Shown piece after piece: positions 32,297 to 45,419 of a DNA stretch of 64,000 nt (positions within the stretch are counted from its first letter, which is position 1; every line of letters starts with the position of its first letter). The stretch spans positions 54,333,325-54,397,324 of the forward strand of contig QCXZ01000064.1 of NCBI GenBank assembly GCA_025024175.1, read 5' to 3'. Position numbers and translations under genes: made by a program. The notes under the pieces were generated by a model that was not told the origin of the DNA, did not search any database, and saw only the letters and a list, made by a program, of their open reading frames with translations. The DNA comes from Rhyzopertha dominica. Lineage: Eukaryota; Arthropoda; Insecta; Coleoptera; Bostrichidae.

Positions 32297-32670
32297 ATGG
32301 CAACGAGACGGCAAGTTTTGAAATTATACAAGTCTCTGGTGTCTGAGTCTAAACAGTTTCCTTCCTACAATTTTAGGTAATAGTTCAAATAGCCTAGAAT
32401 TATACATACATTAACAAATTAAATTTTAGAAGTTACGCATTACGAAGAATTCGAGATGCTTTCAAGAGCAATAAGGAAGTAAAAGATGAGAGGCTTGTAG
32501 CAGAACACATTGCAGAGGGTGCAAAGAATTTGGAAATAATAAAAAGACAGGTAATGAATTGTCCATCTTTCACATAAGAACCATGCTAATTTTTGTCATT
32601 GTAGGTTTTGGTAGGAAAACTGTATGCAACAGAAAAATTAGTAATCGAAAATCTTGCAAATAAAAGTTGA
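32297..32670 (+). CDS. LYRM4: LYRM4 / ISD11, Fe-S cluster assembly protein
   Basis: Exons 32297-32376, 32430-32550 and 32605-32670 join to 88 residues. The protein reads RQVLKLYKSLVSES, SYALRRIRDAFKSNK and GKLYATEKLVIEN, which matches human LYRM4 (QVLSLYRAML, TYAVRRIRDAFRENK, GQLYSTDKLIIEN) along its length. ISD11 binds and stabilises the cysteine desulfurase NFS1 in the mitochondrial matrix and contacts acyl carrier protein. The signature tripeptide is LYK (residues 10-12) rather than LYR. The two introns are 53 and 54 nt. AATAAA lies at 32804-32809, close to the tail of convergent NOL6, whose stop is at 32832. Confidence 0.96.
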
Positions 32671-32831
32671 ACATCAGTACATGTTTAAGAATGTTAGTGA
32701 TGTATTTTGATGGCAGGCTGTGAATTACTGGGTTCATATGAAACATCTGTGTAGAACTGGTGCTCACGTCTTAAGGATGTTTTATAGTTACATGTGAAAA
32801 GTTAATAAAAGTCAAAATAACTATTTGGTAT

Positions 32832-35800
32832 TTATTTCTTTTCAATTCTCTTAATTACACTTTTACCAAGTGTATAAAAATCTTCTGTTAAAGCATCTAC
32901 ATTTAACATTAGTTTATTATTCTTTAATCGGCACCCACCAACATGTGCAATTTTGAATGGTTTTTCTTCCAATGCCTCTCTCCTCCATATGACGCCAATT
33001 AGATTCCCTCCATAACTATCATGAAAAAATAATGCAAATTTGTCATATGACTCCTAAAAAAAAAGAGAATAAGTTAAGATATATGCGTATGTTTCTTACA
33101 TACCCGTAGTTCTTTCAAATATTTATCCACAGGATTAAAATCAACGATTGGAATTGGTGATTTTTCGTCTTCTTTCATGCTTGGGTAGTTCTGTGTGAAA
33201 GTTAAGCTCTGATAGCGCTTAGAGTTCAATGCAGGTTTTAAATGAATTATTAAATTGTAACCTTCAAGATTTGGTGTAAACAACGGCTGAAAGGCAAAGT
33301 TTAATCATTAATTAATTATTCTGGATTTGTTTTGCTAATCTCGATCAGTCCTTTTTTTAATCTGGATTATCAATTATTCTATTATACTTAGCATATTTTT
33401 AGTCATCATTTGAAAAAGCAAATGTTTGCATTGTAAATGATAGCTGTGCTTATGATCAATTAACTGTTTTACTTTTATTTGGTAGGGCTGCTCCGGAGGC
33501 TATTTTGTATTATTGTTATTGATAGTTTTTGAAAGTTATTAAATACATAGGCAATTTAGAAAAAAATCTACCTAGCCATGAAACAAAATACGCTGGAATA
33601 AAATGGCAACTCCAAACTCCAAAATAAATGTTGCCTCATCATCAGACCAAGACTACAAAATGAAATACAAATTAATGGAACTTACAATAACTGTCATTTT
33701 GCCATTTTTAATTTGGCAATATTTCATTGCCACCTGCAAGCTAAACTTTTAAAACAAGACTATTTTTAAATCAAGTCGGTTCGAAATTTAATTTAATTAT
33801 TTCATAAAATTGTAAGAAATTTAAAAAATAATCCTTTTGCTGAATATGTAAAAGATCAACATTACTATTAATTTCAAAATTGTGTCTTGTATCCAAAATA
33901 TGGTTTGCAAATAATGAATAATTTTGTGTCAACACTTGCTCCAAAATTAGGTCAAAACTATTTTTGACATTTTTAAGTTCACAGAGTAAATTACATGCAA
34001 ACCATATCATTTATAACATTCAATAAAAGAGTTTGTCCAGATTTTTTTAAGTTGGTTTTAACAGGTTTTTTGTAGGGAATTCCAATGTATTAGTAAAATT
34101 CACAAAATTAACTATGACTTCTTGAAAAATACGCCACACGAAAAAAGACATCCATGTGTGTGTTGCCAAGCTACCTACCCTCACTTGGAATGCGAATGCA
34201 TGTGTTGCCTAGCTGAAATCGTAAATACGGCTGATAGAGTATAAATATGACAAGAGGACGTACAATTAATGCAAAGGTATATGCTAAAAACCATTCAGAA
34301 CTTAAAACTGGCCCTGGAAGAAAAATGTCAGAATTCTTACAAACAAAAAAAATTGCAAGGTTCACAAAGCTCATAAAGACTTTTTCCGAGATTAAAGCTT
34401 TGCAGAACTACTCCAATCACCCAATTTAGCACATGGTAACTTCTTTTTATTCAAAAATATTAAAAGGTTCTTTGAGGAAAACAGTTTGAATCAGATGAAG
34501 GGTAAATGTTATGTTGTGGACAATTTCTTGCAGACCTTCCAAGAAGTTATTTCTTTGACATAATGACCAAACCTTGGAAGAAATGCATTAGTGTGGAAGT
34601 AAGTTACCTATGTTGAAAAATAAAGTATTGTTAAATTCAGGGTTTCTTCTTTTATAGGTAGATTTCTTTCTAAATTTCATATGTACCTTAATAATAAAAC
34701 ACTTGCCTTAATCCTGTTTCTTAATATTTAGTTATACTTGCTAATACACTGACGAAAGCCATTGTGCAGTTGTAACGCTGACATTTGGTTTTACCGAAAA
34801 TACATTTGGAAGTAGCATTTATTAATGTTGTTAATGTTATTTCTATCACATATTATTTATATAAAATAACATATTTACCATGATGTTTATAAGACTCACT
34901 GATGTCAAAAATGAACAAATAATCTTGCAAGTTTCGCCAGCTAATATTTTCACCCGGCGTAAGATTTCTGTTGTAGGAGATTTTTTCGTAAACACTGATC
35001 TTCCTCCATCATATGGAATGATTATAAAAAGGGAAGGAAAGCTTGAGCGGTTCTGATGAAAGTGTGTTTCTATTTCATCCAAATGTTCTCCTAGAAAACA
35101 AGTTTTAATGTGTTTGCAGTATATAAAACACTTAAATATTTACTGGGCAATTCTTCTCCAAAATTTAAATACACTGGCTGTAAGTTCCAGTCGTATTCCG
35201 CCATGAATTTCAGAAATCTGAGGAAGGCAACCTGTGGTAATGTTGGAGGTGCAAACGGACCACTGTTAACATATAACGAAGCGTTTAACATGTTTATCAC
35301 TATATCAGGAAAGTGATAGTCGTCGATTAGTTGAGATCTCATCCACCTTTTTATAATGGCTGTACTGGGACCATAACTTGGATTTTGCATCTGAATGCTG
35401 TAAAAAGAAAGATAGAACATGAGGTGTAATGTACATATTTAATAATTTTTACCCTCGAAAAGCACTAAAAAGCTTTGGAGCCATGTCCAGTTTTTTCTCG
35501 AGTGCTATGCTTTCATCTGTGTCTTTGTAAGTTACCAATCCATCTGATTCTATGTGCTTTTTCAAGAATGATATTTCTTTTGGCAGATATATCCGATATC
35601 TATAAATGTATCCTTCAAAATAAACGTCTAATTGGTCAGGTCTGACATTGCACTTAATTCTGTATTCTTTTTGAAGGATTTCTGCTATTTTCAAATAAAA
35701 TGCTGTCATTATTGACCTGATTGCTTGCAAACTGTTTGGCCACTTCGAATTCAAACCTAACAATAAAAATTTACGTAAGACTTTAGGGACTGCAATACAT

Positions 35801-38800
35801 TTTATAATACTTACTGAACTGTATAATACTTTCTATGGGTTGTAAATGTGGTGGTACTGTAGATATATTTTCATCTTTGAAGATGATATTGTTGCCTCGC
35901 CGAGTTAAATGTTTTTGTTCTTGATAGTATATCGGCACTGGTGCATGTGGATCAGAGTAACTAAAACACAAATTTGTCAAATACATTTCTAATGTGTGAT
36001 AATTTTATATCTTACCTAAAAACATCACAGTTACCAACAGTTGATGTTATATCAAGGGGCAAACTTAAATCCCTTAACTTTTTACTCAGTTCCTCTGAAA
36101 CAGCAATGGCTTTTAAGCAGTTTTCCTCAAGTGTATGTTCGTTAGATGTTATAACCTCTTCAAACTGATCAAATAATAAATCATAGTTTAGGTTTAATTT
36201 TTCAGTTATTAAATAATCCATAATTTTTTTAATAATAGACCGCTTATCCTTCAAGTTTTTTGTTTCGAAGTAAACAGCTTCACAGGTAGTGCCATCTGGA
36301 AACCTAAATGTCCGATAGATGAGTACTTCAATGGTTAACGTTTTTATGTAACAGATTTAAACGAAGTATCCAAAACGGTTAAATTTGATTCTATTCGAAT
36401 GTTCTTTTATTCTTTATTTGCATAATTATAAAAATACCTCAAAAATGAATTAACCTGTTTAATACGGAATATAAATAATGTTTCCAACAAAGTTTAAACG
36501 AACCAAGTGTATAGTTAATTCACAACATTTTTGGGTTTGTTGATATTTAATATGAGTAATATCTTTGGTTACATTTTTGTTTATACTCTCAAATGTATAA
36601 ATTTATACAATAGTTAAATTTAAGAAAAAAATATCAAGTATTACTTTAATTTGGTACTGTTAGCACCACAATTTTGATATAATAGATAGTAATTTACTGG
36701 GGTAGGTACGTAAAGTGTAATGTCACAAACATAATGTAATAATGTAATGTTTTCGTATGGCAAATGTCAAAGCTAAATAACCTGGTCTAAAGTAACATTT
36801 ACACAGCTTACTGTGATAATATATGGCATCATAAAGTTTCACCAGCAGCAGTGTTGGATTTAAATGATTCATGAATAGCTGATATTAAAAAAATATAGCA
36901 ATAATCATAAAAATTCAAAGGCTCTTAAAATACAGGCTTCACTAATTAGAAAATGCAACGATAGGTTAAATTTAATAATAAATTTACATGGAAATAAAAT
37001 ATAACTAATGTAAAAATTTAACAACCCTAAAAATGTAGGCAATTAATTTGATACTAGAGGCCAAAAAGTTCAATTCAAATAAGCATTTTGTGATACTCTT
37101 TTTAATTTAGTTTTAGAGTGGCATTCTCTGCTTTTCAAGTACCTACCCAAAATTTGCAATCAGATTTTTTAAACAATCATTTTAATTCAAATATTTTGTA
37201 CAAACACTATTTATATTGTTTAACGTGATAGTTTATTTTCACACAAAAAAACTTTCTGAATATTTCGCTCACAGATCTGTTCTGTAATTACCTTCGCAGG
37301 TGAGACAGTTTACCCCAGAAGTCAATAAACTCCTTTGCTTTTGGATCATGTGGATGTGGACCAAGTTCCAAGGTTTTAAAAGCATGTTCTGTATTTAAAT
37401 TGATGGCCAGGCATATTACACTCTGATTATCTGAAGGAATGAAGGGTACTATGTGAAGGATTCGCTTGTTGAGACCCGTCTTGAGCATATCGATTATGGT
37501 CCTTCGTACTAGAGGACCATAGCAACCCACGTATTTGTATTTATTAGTGTCTTGAGATAAATTGTATACTGAGTGGAAATTATCGGAACTATGTAGCCTG
37601 TAATGAAATAGATTTAAAAAGTTATGTAATGCTACGACTGTAAGAATTTATAAACCAGCATGATGCACATATGTCATATAAAAAAAGCTCTGTAACAACA
37701 TGGTTTAACCAAAAGAAAACGCGAGCATATATATGTGAACCAAATATTAAAAAACTGCAGAAATCAAAAATCATAAAAGATTTATCACTGTAATATACAG
37801 GGTGATCAGTTAAGGCTGGATAGCAGCTATATCTTGAAAACAAATCATATACATCTATTTAAAATCAAATATCGAGGTGCAATATCCATTAAAATTATTT
37901 GGAAGTACAGTGGCAGCAAATAAATCGCATTAACTACAAAAATCAAGTAACATGGCGAAACTAATTGTAGGGTGAGAGTGAACTGACCAGGGTGGATGAT
38001 TTATTTCATCATGTAACAGTTACTTTTCTATTTTTCCATTGTGTAAACCAGTGGTCCCCAAACTTTTTTATTTCGTAGATCCCCTAATATGCTTTTTGGT
38101 TAGCTAAGCTTAGCTAATATTGAATGTCTGTGAATTCCTAAAACCTAATTAAACTGTAATTTTTGTTACACAATACAATAACTAAATAAAAAATAAAATG
38201 ATTTTAGTGGGAGGGATGAACCTGACGCTTTAATAATAAATTTTCAACATTTAGCATCAATTTAGTTTGGTTTAATCTCAAATCGAGATATTGAGAACTG
38301 AAGAAAAGTTACATTTTTCAAAAGCTGGCTTTGGCTTTGAAACAAAAGGCGATACAAAAAAGGCAATGGTACAGCTCAACACACAACAAAAAAGTAATAA
38401 AGCAATGTCGAAACGGCAACGCCCTAGCATTAATAGTTATCGAGATACCCTACAATTACAATGAAAATAGGACACCCTGTACAGCAATTTTTTTTGCTGC
38501 CACTGTACCTAACTTCAACACTGGGCATCACATTTGATAAACTTCATCAAAAACTTCTTTATTTCTACGAAAAGTTTAAACATAAAGTTCTTCAAGATGC
38601 TAACTTGACTACTAACTATAATGACAACCACAGTAAGAGTAAAAGTTTCAAATCTTTATACTGTTATCCAGTTCTACCTCCATTTTTAGCATCTGAATAT
38701 TTAAACCACACACACAAAATTTCATTTCTGTATTAAATAAATACAATACAGTTTGCTATCCCAATCATTCAAGCACAGCAATAAGCCAGATAATAAATAT

Positions 38801-40211
38801 TACAACTTTAACAATTTTTCTTTACAACTGTCATTTTTTAAATAATACACACTTACCTCACTACAAGATCAAATTGTACCACGATAGGAAGTTTTGTTAT
38901 AAAGAGCGATCCAAATGAATTGAACCTGGGATCATCCAAATTTGCACCTGCTATTTTTGCTTCACTTTTTAGCTTATGATAACTTCCCAAATCGAAGAAA
39001 GCAAATACATTATAACAACCACTTCTGTCGACTAACACCACCTCAAAGTTTTTGTGTAACTCTTCATACACATTTGGTTTAACATCTTCACAAATACCAA
39101 TGCAATCCTTTGTTAGATCGGTAGTGCTCAGAAAAGTCCAAAAATTCCTTATCACTTGGTACGAACTCATGTGTTTGTTTACTTTACGCTTGGCAACCAA
39201 GTATGACATTATATATAAAAGCATGTCGGTGGGATAACCGGGAAGTTCATGTAGCATCCGTTGTTTTAACCATATCTGTAGAAGGCGTAGGGCATCTTGA
39301 ACACTCTTTAGATCACCCAGTACAGTTTTAAAATAAGAATGGTTGGTGTTTAGTGTAAAATCATGAAGTAACATGGAATTGTAAAACGGTGTTCCATGAT
39401 TTCTCAATTCAGCTTCCTTGATGTCACTAAACTTATCAAATACGCTTAGTTTTACATTGTTTGTAGCCGGTAAGCATCGTGATTCTCGCACAAACTGCAC
39501 GGGTATCGGAAACACAGTTACTTTTATACTTTTGGCTACTGAAGGTGTTATTTCCATTACTGGTAACAACTTGCTTCCATTGATATGAGAATATGTTACA
39601 TTTGAACACAATTCTCTGGTTGAAATAGCTTTAGCAAGGTGTAAAAGGTAATACCATCTTTTAATAAAATATCGGTTATTTAAGTAATCTTTTTCCATAA
39701 AACAGTCTTTCGGAATTTGTAAACTAACGTGAATTTCTAATTGTGGTCCTACATCGCTCGCTATACTGTGAAAACCTATTAATGTTACAGACGATGGTTT
39801 CTGAAACTTTAGTTTCAAATCATGATCACTTTTTGACATTCCTTCTTCAAAATATGGCAAATTAAATACCTTGGATTGGTTTCTGTTCTTTTTTTGTACC
39901 TCTGATAACATACATTCATAATCAGGGAGTTGTTCAAGAAATGTACTGAACTCTTTAAACCACCCATTAAATCTTGTTCTATGCTTCGGTTTAACTTGAG
40001 TTTCCTTCAATAACTCTTCTATCTGGAGTCGAAACAGATTAGAGTTGAAAAGGTTTTCAGTTTCCTTCAGTCGGCTAATTTCATCTGATGTGGGTGGTTT
40101 ATACAAATCCTTCTTTTTCTTCTTTTGCTGTTGAGAAGATGGACTACCGTTCTTGCGTTTCTCACCGACTGTAATTTCTTCATCGCTTAAAAACTCTTCA
40201 ATTTCTTCCAT
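32832..40211 (-). CDS. NOL6: Nucleolar protein 6 (NOL6 / Nrap; fly Mat89Ba)
   Basis: Nine exons join in phase to 1082 residues (human 1146): 38857-40211, 37292-37597, 36016-36303, 35815-35960, 35453-35756, 35144-35397, 34900-35090, 33104-33286 and 32832-33053. The N-terminus is acidic, then has a KKKKKD nuclear-targeting run and the family segment ETENLFNSNLFRLQIEELL. Later blocks include LIGFHSIASDVGPQLEI, WLKQRMLHELPGYP, NSLQAIRSIMTAFYLKIA, TLPQVAFLRFLKFMAEYDW, IIPYDGGRSVFTKKSPT and FFHDSYGGNLIGVIWR. NOL6 is a component of the small-subunit processome (UTP-C associated), with nucleotidyltransferase-like folds that lack activity. The 1.6-kb intron between exons 7 and 8 holds a Penelope fragment. 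The gene is convergent with LYRM4 and divergent from TM2D1. Confidence 0.95.
33771..34010 (-). pseudogene. Penelope-like element C-terminal fragment
   Basis: The frame contains SLFANHILDTRHNFEINSNVD, followed by LHIQQKD. It matches the plus-strand fragment at 44990-45190 (KHLLDTDHTFEINNNVDIL), so both come from one family. The wording is that of the region after the GIY-YIG domain in Penelope-like polyproteins. It lies in NOL6 intron 7. Confidence 0.6.
37797..37880 (+). repeat. Second copy of the 'ACAGRGTGATCAGTTAAG' repeat
   Basis: TACAGGGTGATCAGTTAAGG followed by TGGATAGCAGCTATATCTTG matches 21368 and the reverse strand at 47459-47520. It is in NOL6 intron 1. Confidence 0.6.
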
Positions 40212-40864
40212 GTTTGCTTAGTTTAAATCCTTTTAAAAATCACACTAGTACAGTGACACTCCATTAAGTTTCTAATAGCATGGATAAATGTTTTAACTAT
40301 TCATAACAATAAAATGCACATCTCTTACAGACACCTCTTTCTTTCAGGCACTACTTACAGGTTACAAATATAAGTGACAAGTGAGGTTAGCTCAAAGACA
40401 ACCACGTGATTTTTCAGCATAGTTGCCAGATCATAGAACATCGCAAGATTGATAGTNGAATTCTATTTCTGAATTTAAAAATTACAGATATACCTGGTCT
40501 TTTAACATAATTCACTACAATTGAACTCAAAGTTAATTTTGAATAAATTTAATTGTACTCCAATATATGGTCCTTGGTAAAATGTCACGTTTTGGGGAAG
40601 TCCCTGACATTTAGTTGTTTTACAATGGAAAATTACTGCTTACATTGGAAACATGTTAACCCCACAATTATCTTAATATAATGACGTTTGGGATTTGAAC
40701 TTTGAAATTTGACATTTCAATATGACACTTAAATTCTAACCAAAAAGTTAAGCTGTTTTTCAAAATCACTATCATTTACAAAAACTGATATAAAACAAGA
40801 ATCGACGCTATCAGCGTAGTGTTTAAACATCACATAATTGTGTAAAAATGTATGCAGTATAATA
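40212..40864. promoter_or_regulatory. NOL6 / TM2D1 divergent promoter
   Basis: This 650-bp gap lies between opposite start codons. It is AT-rich, with one N near 40457. An AGGTTAG occurs near 40384. No core motif could be assigned with confidence. Confidence 0.4.
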
Positions 40865-41729
40865 ATGGACGTATGGAGTAACCTAGTTCTGCCTTTTGTG
40901 TTTATTATATATGTAAAACAAACTGCTGGAGATGGGATTGAAGTCGACTGTAATACATTGAGAATGGGTCAGTATTTATGTCCAGACCCTAGGCTTAATC
41001 AAACTGATCCCAAGACTCAGCAGTTTAGGGGGTGCAGAAAAGACAACAAGGCGAAAGGTATGGCTTAGTTCCTAAAATGCATATACCTAGTTAATTTTAT
41101 ATTAATTTTTAGTGTGGTGTATAGCAGTCGATGGAATTAAATGCAAAGAAACCAATAACACAACATTCACTAGAGATTTACCTTGCAAATGGACGTAAGT
41201 AAAGGCGTTTTTGATTGACTTCTGTCTTTTGTGGTCCTTGGTCCAGGTCTCGGTCTCATTTTTGACAGCAGCTTTGAACTGTCCTGATTTTTTGACATTG
41301 GTTCGTTCAACTGGGACGTCACACAGAGAGCAAAAAAACTCTATGTTTGGCTGTTAACAAAATTAATTTAAGCGCCAAAAGTTTTTGATTGCATGGGACT
41401 ATTTAGGAACATGTCTTTATTTATTTATTTTTAACAAATAATTTTATTTTAGGAATGGATATTNATTTGAAACTGCCTTATTACTCTCTATATTCCTGGG
41501 GATGTTTGGAATCGACCGATTTTACTTGGGATACCCGGCGATAGGACTAGCTAAGTTTTGTACCCTCGGGTTCATGTTTTTAGGACAATTAGTAGACATT
41601 ATTTTAATTTCAACACAAATCCTTGGACCTGCTGATGGTTCAGCATATGTCATACCGTATTATGGGCCTGGCATAAATGTAGTGAGAAGTGATAATTGGA
41701 CTTATAGGTTAAGGCAAGATGATTGGTAA
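40865..41729 (+). CDS. TM2D1: TM2 domain-containing protein 1 (fly biscotti)
   Basis: Exons 40865-41057, 41113-41194 and 41453-41729 join to 183 residues. The N-terminus is a signal peptide (hydrophobic LVLPFVFIIYV). A cysteine-bearing luminal part follows, with VDCNTLRMGQYLCPDP, N-linked sites (NQT, NNT) and paired cysteines. The TM2 domain has ALLLSIFLGMFGIDRFYLGYP with the DRF motif at 113-115 and a second membrane helix. The ending QILGPADGSAYVIPYYG is specific to TM2D1 rather than TM2D2 or TM2D3. Fly TM2D proteins affect Notch signalling at the gamma-secretase step when maternal product is absent; TM2D1 also binds amyloid-beta. An upstream TTG continues the frame, but this ATG gives the signal peptide. 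One N falls in exon 3 (residue 96). AATAAA lies at 41861-41866. Confidence 0.94.
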
Positions 41730-42179
41730 AGTAATGTGTACATTTTTAAATATATTAATTTTTTTATTAATGAAGTTGTTGCAATTCTTTTTATACTTTC
41801 CACTACCTGTCTAAACTTGCACGGGGCTTGTATTTTGAAAAACTAGTTTTGTAACAGAATAATAAACATGTGCCGCTGCTTGTATTGATAATAATCGCTT
41901 TGTTTAACTATTTAATAATCTATATCATTATTTGAAGATTAAAAATTCATACAAAATGCAATAATATTTACTATTGTTCTTGTCATCTGTGAATTTTTAT
42001 ATCTACAACGAACACTTGTATAGCGGGCATGTTAGTGTGTTAATGGAAGATTATGGCTTAACTGTGGCAGTTACGAAAAACTGTTTGGAATAATAATGTC
42101 ACCAATTCAAATTATGCATCATTTAAAATTATTCTTCACAATGAAATAATATATAGTTTATTCTTGTTAAATAAGCCTC

Positions 42180-43050
42180 GCTAATTTCAATCCACAAAGT
42201 GTTATTAACAGGTAAAGCGCTTTCGGCTAATAAACCATTGTCAGTACCAAATTACAAAACAAAATATGATGTCAAATTAATAAAATTAATCTAAAAATCA
42301 AAACAAGCAATCTTAACTAAAAATGGAAAGCAGCTTTCAAAACAGTAACAAAAATTAGCGCTCAAATAAAAAATTTAGAATGAGACAACTGAAATTGCAA
42401 GAATCATTGTTCAATTTTGGTCATTAAAAATTTTGTATATCTTTGAAATTTCGAAAAAGTTTAATTTTGATGATTTTTTACAAAAAATTAAACTTTTGAA
42501 ATTGTCCAAAGTGGAAGTACAATACGTTTAAATGATAATAAGTGATTCGGTAACGAGGAATTTGAAGTTACAATGTCTGTATTTTTTTATACTTATTAAA
42601 TTGTTTTAGATGTTCATTTCCTCTAATAAGAAAGGATCTTCCCATTTGTCCAATATAAACAGAATTACAGTCGTTACAAGCAAAGCTATATACACCTGAA
42701 TGATTTAAACTGAAATTTTATCTTTATTATGGACAAAACGGGAACAGACACTGCCTACAGTAGAATTCGTGAATAATCTAATGAAAGGTTTTCCAACATT
42801 ACACGATCTTCAAAATGGATTCAATTAAAATATACCTTTCCATCCGGCTTAACAGCTTTTTCTGAATAAACTGTTAGTTGCTTTAAAAAAAATCAAATTC
42901 TAAGACTAAAATTTAAAGTTTCCTGATTTTATGCAATATTCAAAACAGATTAAATTCAAATTTATGCCCACCTCCCATTTAAACAGAAGAGATTCCAACT
43001 TTCCAAAAATCTACAACTATAAAATAGTACCCTGTAGGTGTTCACAATAA
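42180..43050 (-). pseudogene. Penelope-like element fragment with GIY-YIG domain
   Basis: The minus strand at 42590-42710 reads SGVYSFACNDCNSVYIGQMGRSF. This is the GIY-YIG nuclease start of Penelope-like retroelements, here GVY...YIG. Upstream pieces toward 43050 are less clear. The stretch at 42190-42245 (GACAATGGTTTATTAGCCGA, then AAGCGCTTTACC) looks like the 3' end region of such elements. No intact frame remains. Confidence 0.65.
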
Positions 43051-43388
43051 AATAACAAAGAAGCTGATAAGTGAGTTCCGTGTCTGTTGAAATTGGATAT
43101 TCAATTCCAGTTGCTGGAGCGTGGAGAGTGCATATTTTAGATGAAGTAATAATTTTAAATACTCAGAAATAATTAAAAAAGGTTAATGTAAACAATTTTG
43201 ATTTATGGTTATTTATTACCTTTAATTTTTCTTTTTTTTGTTCGTATCTCGCAAACATTTTCCGAATTCATTTTGTTATGATAATATACTGTTATGGGTG
43301 AAGTAGCATTTAATGCCAAATGTGCCTATAAAACAAGTTTATTTACAATTTCTCTACAGACTAAGAATTTCCACCTGCACTCAGTGTG

Positions 43389-44783
43389 TTACCCAGCAAG
43401 TTCCTTTTGAATTTCCTCTAATGTTTTATTTTTAGTTTCGATAACAAATAGTGCTTCAAAGGCAACCCCTAGTGCACATATAACAGCATATCCCCAGAAA
43501 ACAGGAGCAGCATTCAGTGTTTCCACCAGAGCCGGAAAGGAACATGTCACAGCAAAGGCCAGCAACCAATTCAGTGCAGAGATGGCAGAAGCAACAACGC
43601 TTTTAATGCGATTCGGAATCATTTCTCCCAGCAAAGCCCATGGTAAAGGTCCAGTCCCCAATGAAAATCCCAACATGTAAAGGCAGACACTCGTAAGCGG
43701 TAGCCATCCAATTTTCTTGGCTTGTTCCTCATTATTTTCTTGTATCAAGAAAAATATTCCAAGGAAAACAAAACAAACGCACATGACAGCCAAGGATATG
43801 ATGAAAAGTAGCTTACGACCTGCTCTGTCTACAGTGCCAGCGGCAACCCCGGTGGCGATTACCTGGACTATTCCCAGGATAACAGCACACAGTCCAGGTG
43901 ACATGGTACTTCCTGCCATTTTGAATATCTTGTGTGCAAAAAACATTATGGAATTGATTCCCGAGAGTTGCTGGATTATGTGTGCACCGAGTAACATCAA
44001 GCAAGCCTTAATGGTAGATTTTAGCTTCAAGAATTCCATGATTTCCCCTTCTACTTTCGTGTATTCCTTCATATCTGCAATTTCAGCATCTAAAACGTAA
44101 TCGGGGCCACGGAAGAACTTCAAGGACTTGGTGCATTCATCCATGTTTCCCTTCTTGCAGTAGTACACAGGCGATTCAGGCAGGAACAGTAGTATAACCA
44201 GCATTATGATGGGAACACAGGCACAAGGAAAACTTAAAGCCTTGAGATTGTTGAATTCACCAAATGCGTACGAAAATAGTATGCCAATCACCAAGAGAAA
44301 TTGAAACATCACTCCCAGAGCACCTCGTATTGTTTTTTCAGATATTTCTGCCGTGTATGTTGGTGCCACAACACAGTACCCACCACCACAAAATCCTGTC
44401 AGAAGCCTACCAATTATAAATACTACAAAACCATTGGCCAGTCCCAGTAATGCCCATGAAATGCAGAATATGGGCGCAAGAACAATCATCGTCCATTTTC
44501 TTCCAATTCTGTCTTGCACTGCAGCAACGAATAAGCAACCAAAAGCTGCTCCAACTGGCATGATGCTTGATATCCACGTAAATTCTTCAGTAGATAAACC
44601 CACATCGTTTGTAACTAGAGCTTCTGCAGGTGATGACCAACCGATAACTGTTCCCAATGCAAATCCACCCAATGTTGCTTAAAGGGCATGATATTCTTAA
44701 AACATACACTCTCTTGTATAAACTTTGTTACCTGTAACGCCTGCAATGAACTGTGGTAGTTTTCTTCCACTTTGTTCAGCCAT
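43389..44783 (-). CDS. Facilitated trehalose/sugar transporter, Tret1-like (MFS)
   Basis: Exons 44732-44783 (MAEQSGRKLPQFIAGVT) and 43389-44677 join in phase to 446 residues with about 12 hydrophobic segments. Sugar-porter signatures are in place: DRIGRK (73-78), PESP (184-187), QQLSGIN (253-259), DRAGRK (301-306), GPLPWALLGE (360-369) and the cytoplasmic ETKNKTLEEIQ (431-441). Such carriers move trehalose or hexoses across the plasma membrane of insect gut, fat body or other tissue without coupling to ions. The substrate cannot be read from sequence, and insects have many paralogues, so no symbol is given. AATAAA on the minus strand lies at 43338-43343. It is convergent with TM2D1. Confidence 0.93.
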
Positions 44784-44989
44784 CTCAAATTTCTTACATT
44801 AAAAATAATATATACTTGTAAAACATTATATGAAATTAAAAAGTCAGGTAATAATATTTCATTGAAACATCAAAAGTGACAATAGGCCAGTAATGAATTT
44901 CAAATTTGTTGCTTTACGACTAGATCATTGTGTACACATGACTAATTTAATTAATGGCAAAATAGATAAATATCAAGTTGATATACACC

Positions 44990-45415
44990 ACTGATATTAT
45001 TCGCTGTTTGCAAAGCATCTTTTAGATACTGATCACACTTTCGAAATTAATAACAATGTCGATATTTTACGTAGTGAGCAAGAGGGTCAATTACTAAATT
45101 CATTAGAAATTTTAGAAATAATAAGATCCGATAAATGTCCTGACGAAATAACACTAAATTCTCAAGTAAATTTTGAACCTACATCACTGATTAACAGTCT
45201 CTTTTAGTAAAAGTTTAGCGTTCAGGTGGCAATGATATTTATGTCAAATTAGTAACGTAAGAATGACAATAGTTTATTGTAAGCTAAATTGATTGTAAAA
45301 TTTGAATGTATATAGATTTATGCTTCTTTTTGTAGCCGATAGTCCGAGGATGAGGTAGCATTAATTACCTCAAAACCGGTTACTGGTTTTAAAATAAAGG
45401 AATTTGGAGAAAAGG
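44990..45415 (+). pseudogene. Penelope-like element 3' end
   Basis: FAKHLLDTDHTFEINNNVD, followed by ILRSEQEGQLLNSLEIL, reads along the plus strand with few breaks. It is followed at 45335-45410 by a non-coding tail (GTCCGAGGATGAGGTAGC, then CCTCAAAACCGGTTACTGG). It is the same family as 33771-34010. It lies upstream of the transporter gene. Confidence 0.6.
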
Positions 45416-45419
45416 CATT

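Noticed and set aside
34247..34429. Plus-strand frame of 60 codons in NOL6 intron 7
   Set aside because: A short, basic frame with no domain or splice support; the surrounding DNA looks like repeat debris.
38045..38105. CAGTGGTCCCCAAAC, resembling a hAT terminal repeat, and a weaker match near 23622
   Set aside because: No opposite terminus, 8-bp duplication or transposase was found for either, so a hAT call is not supported.
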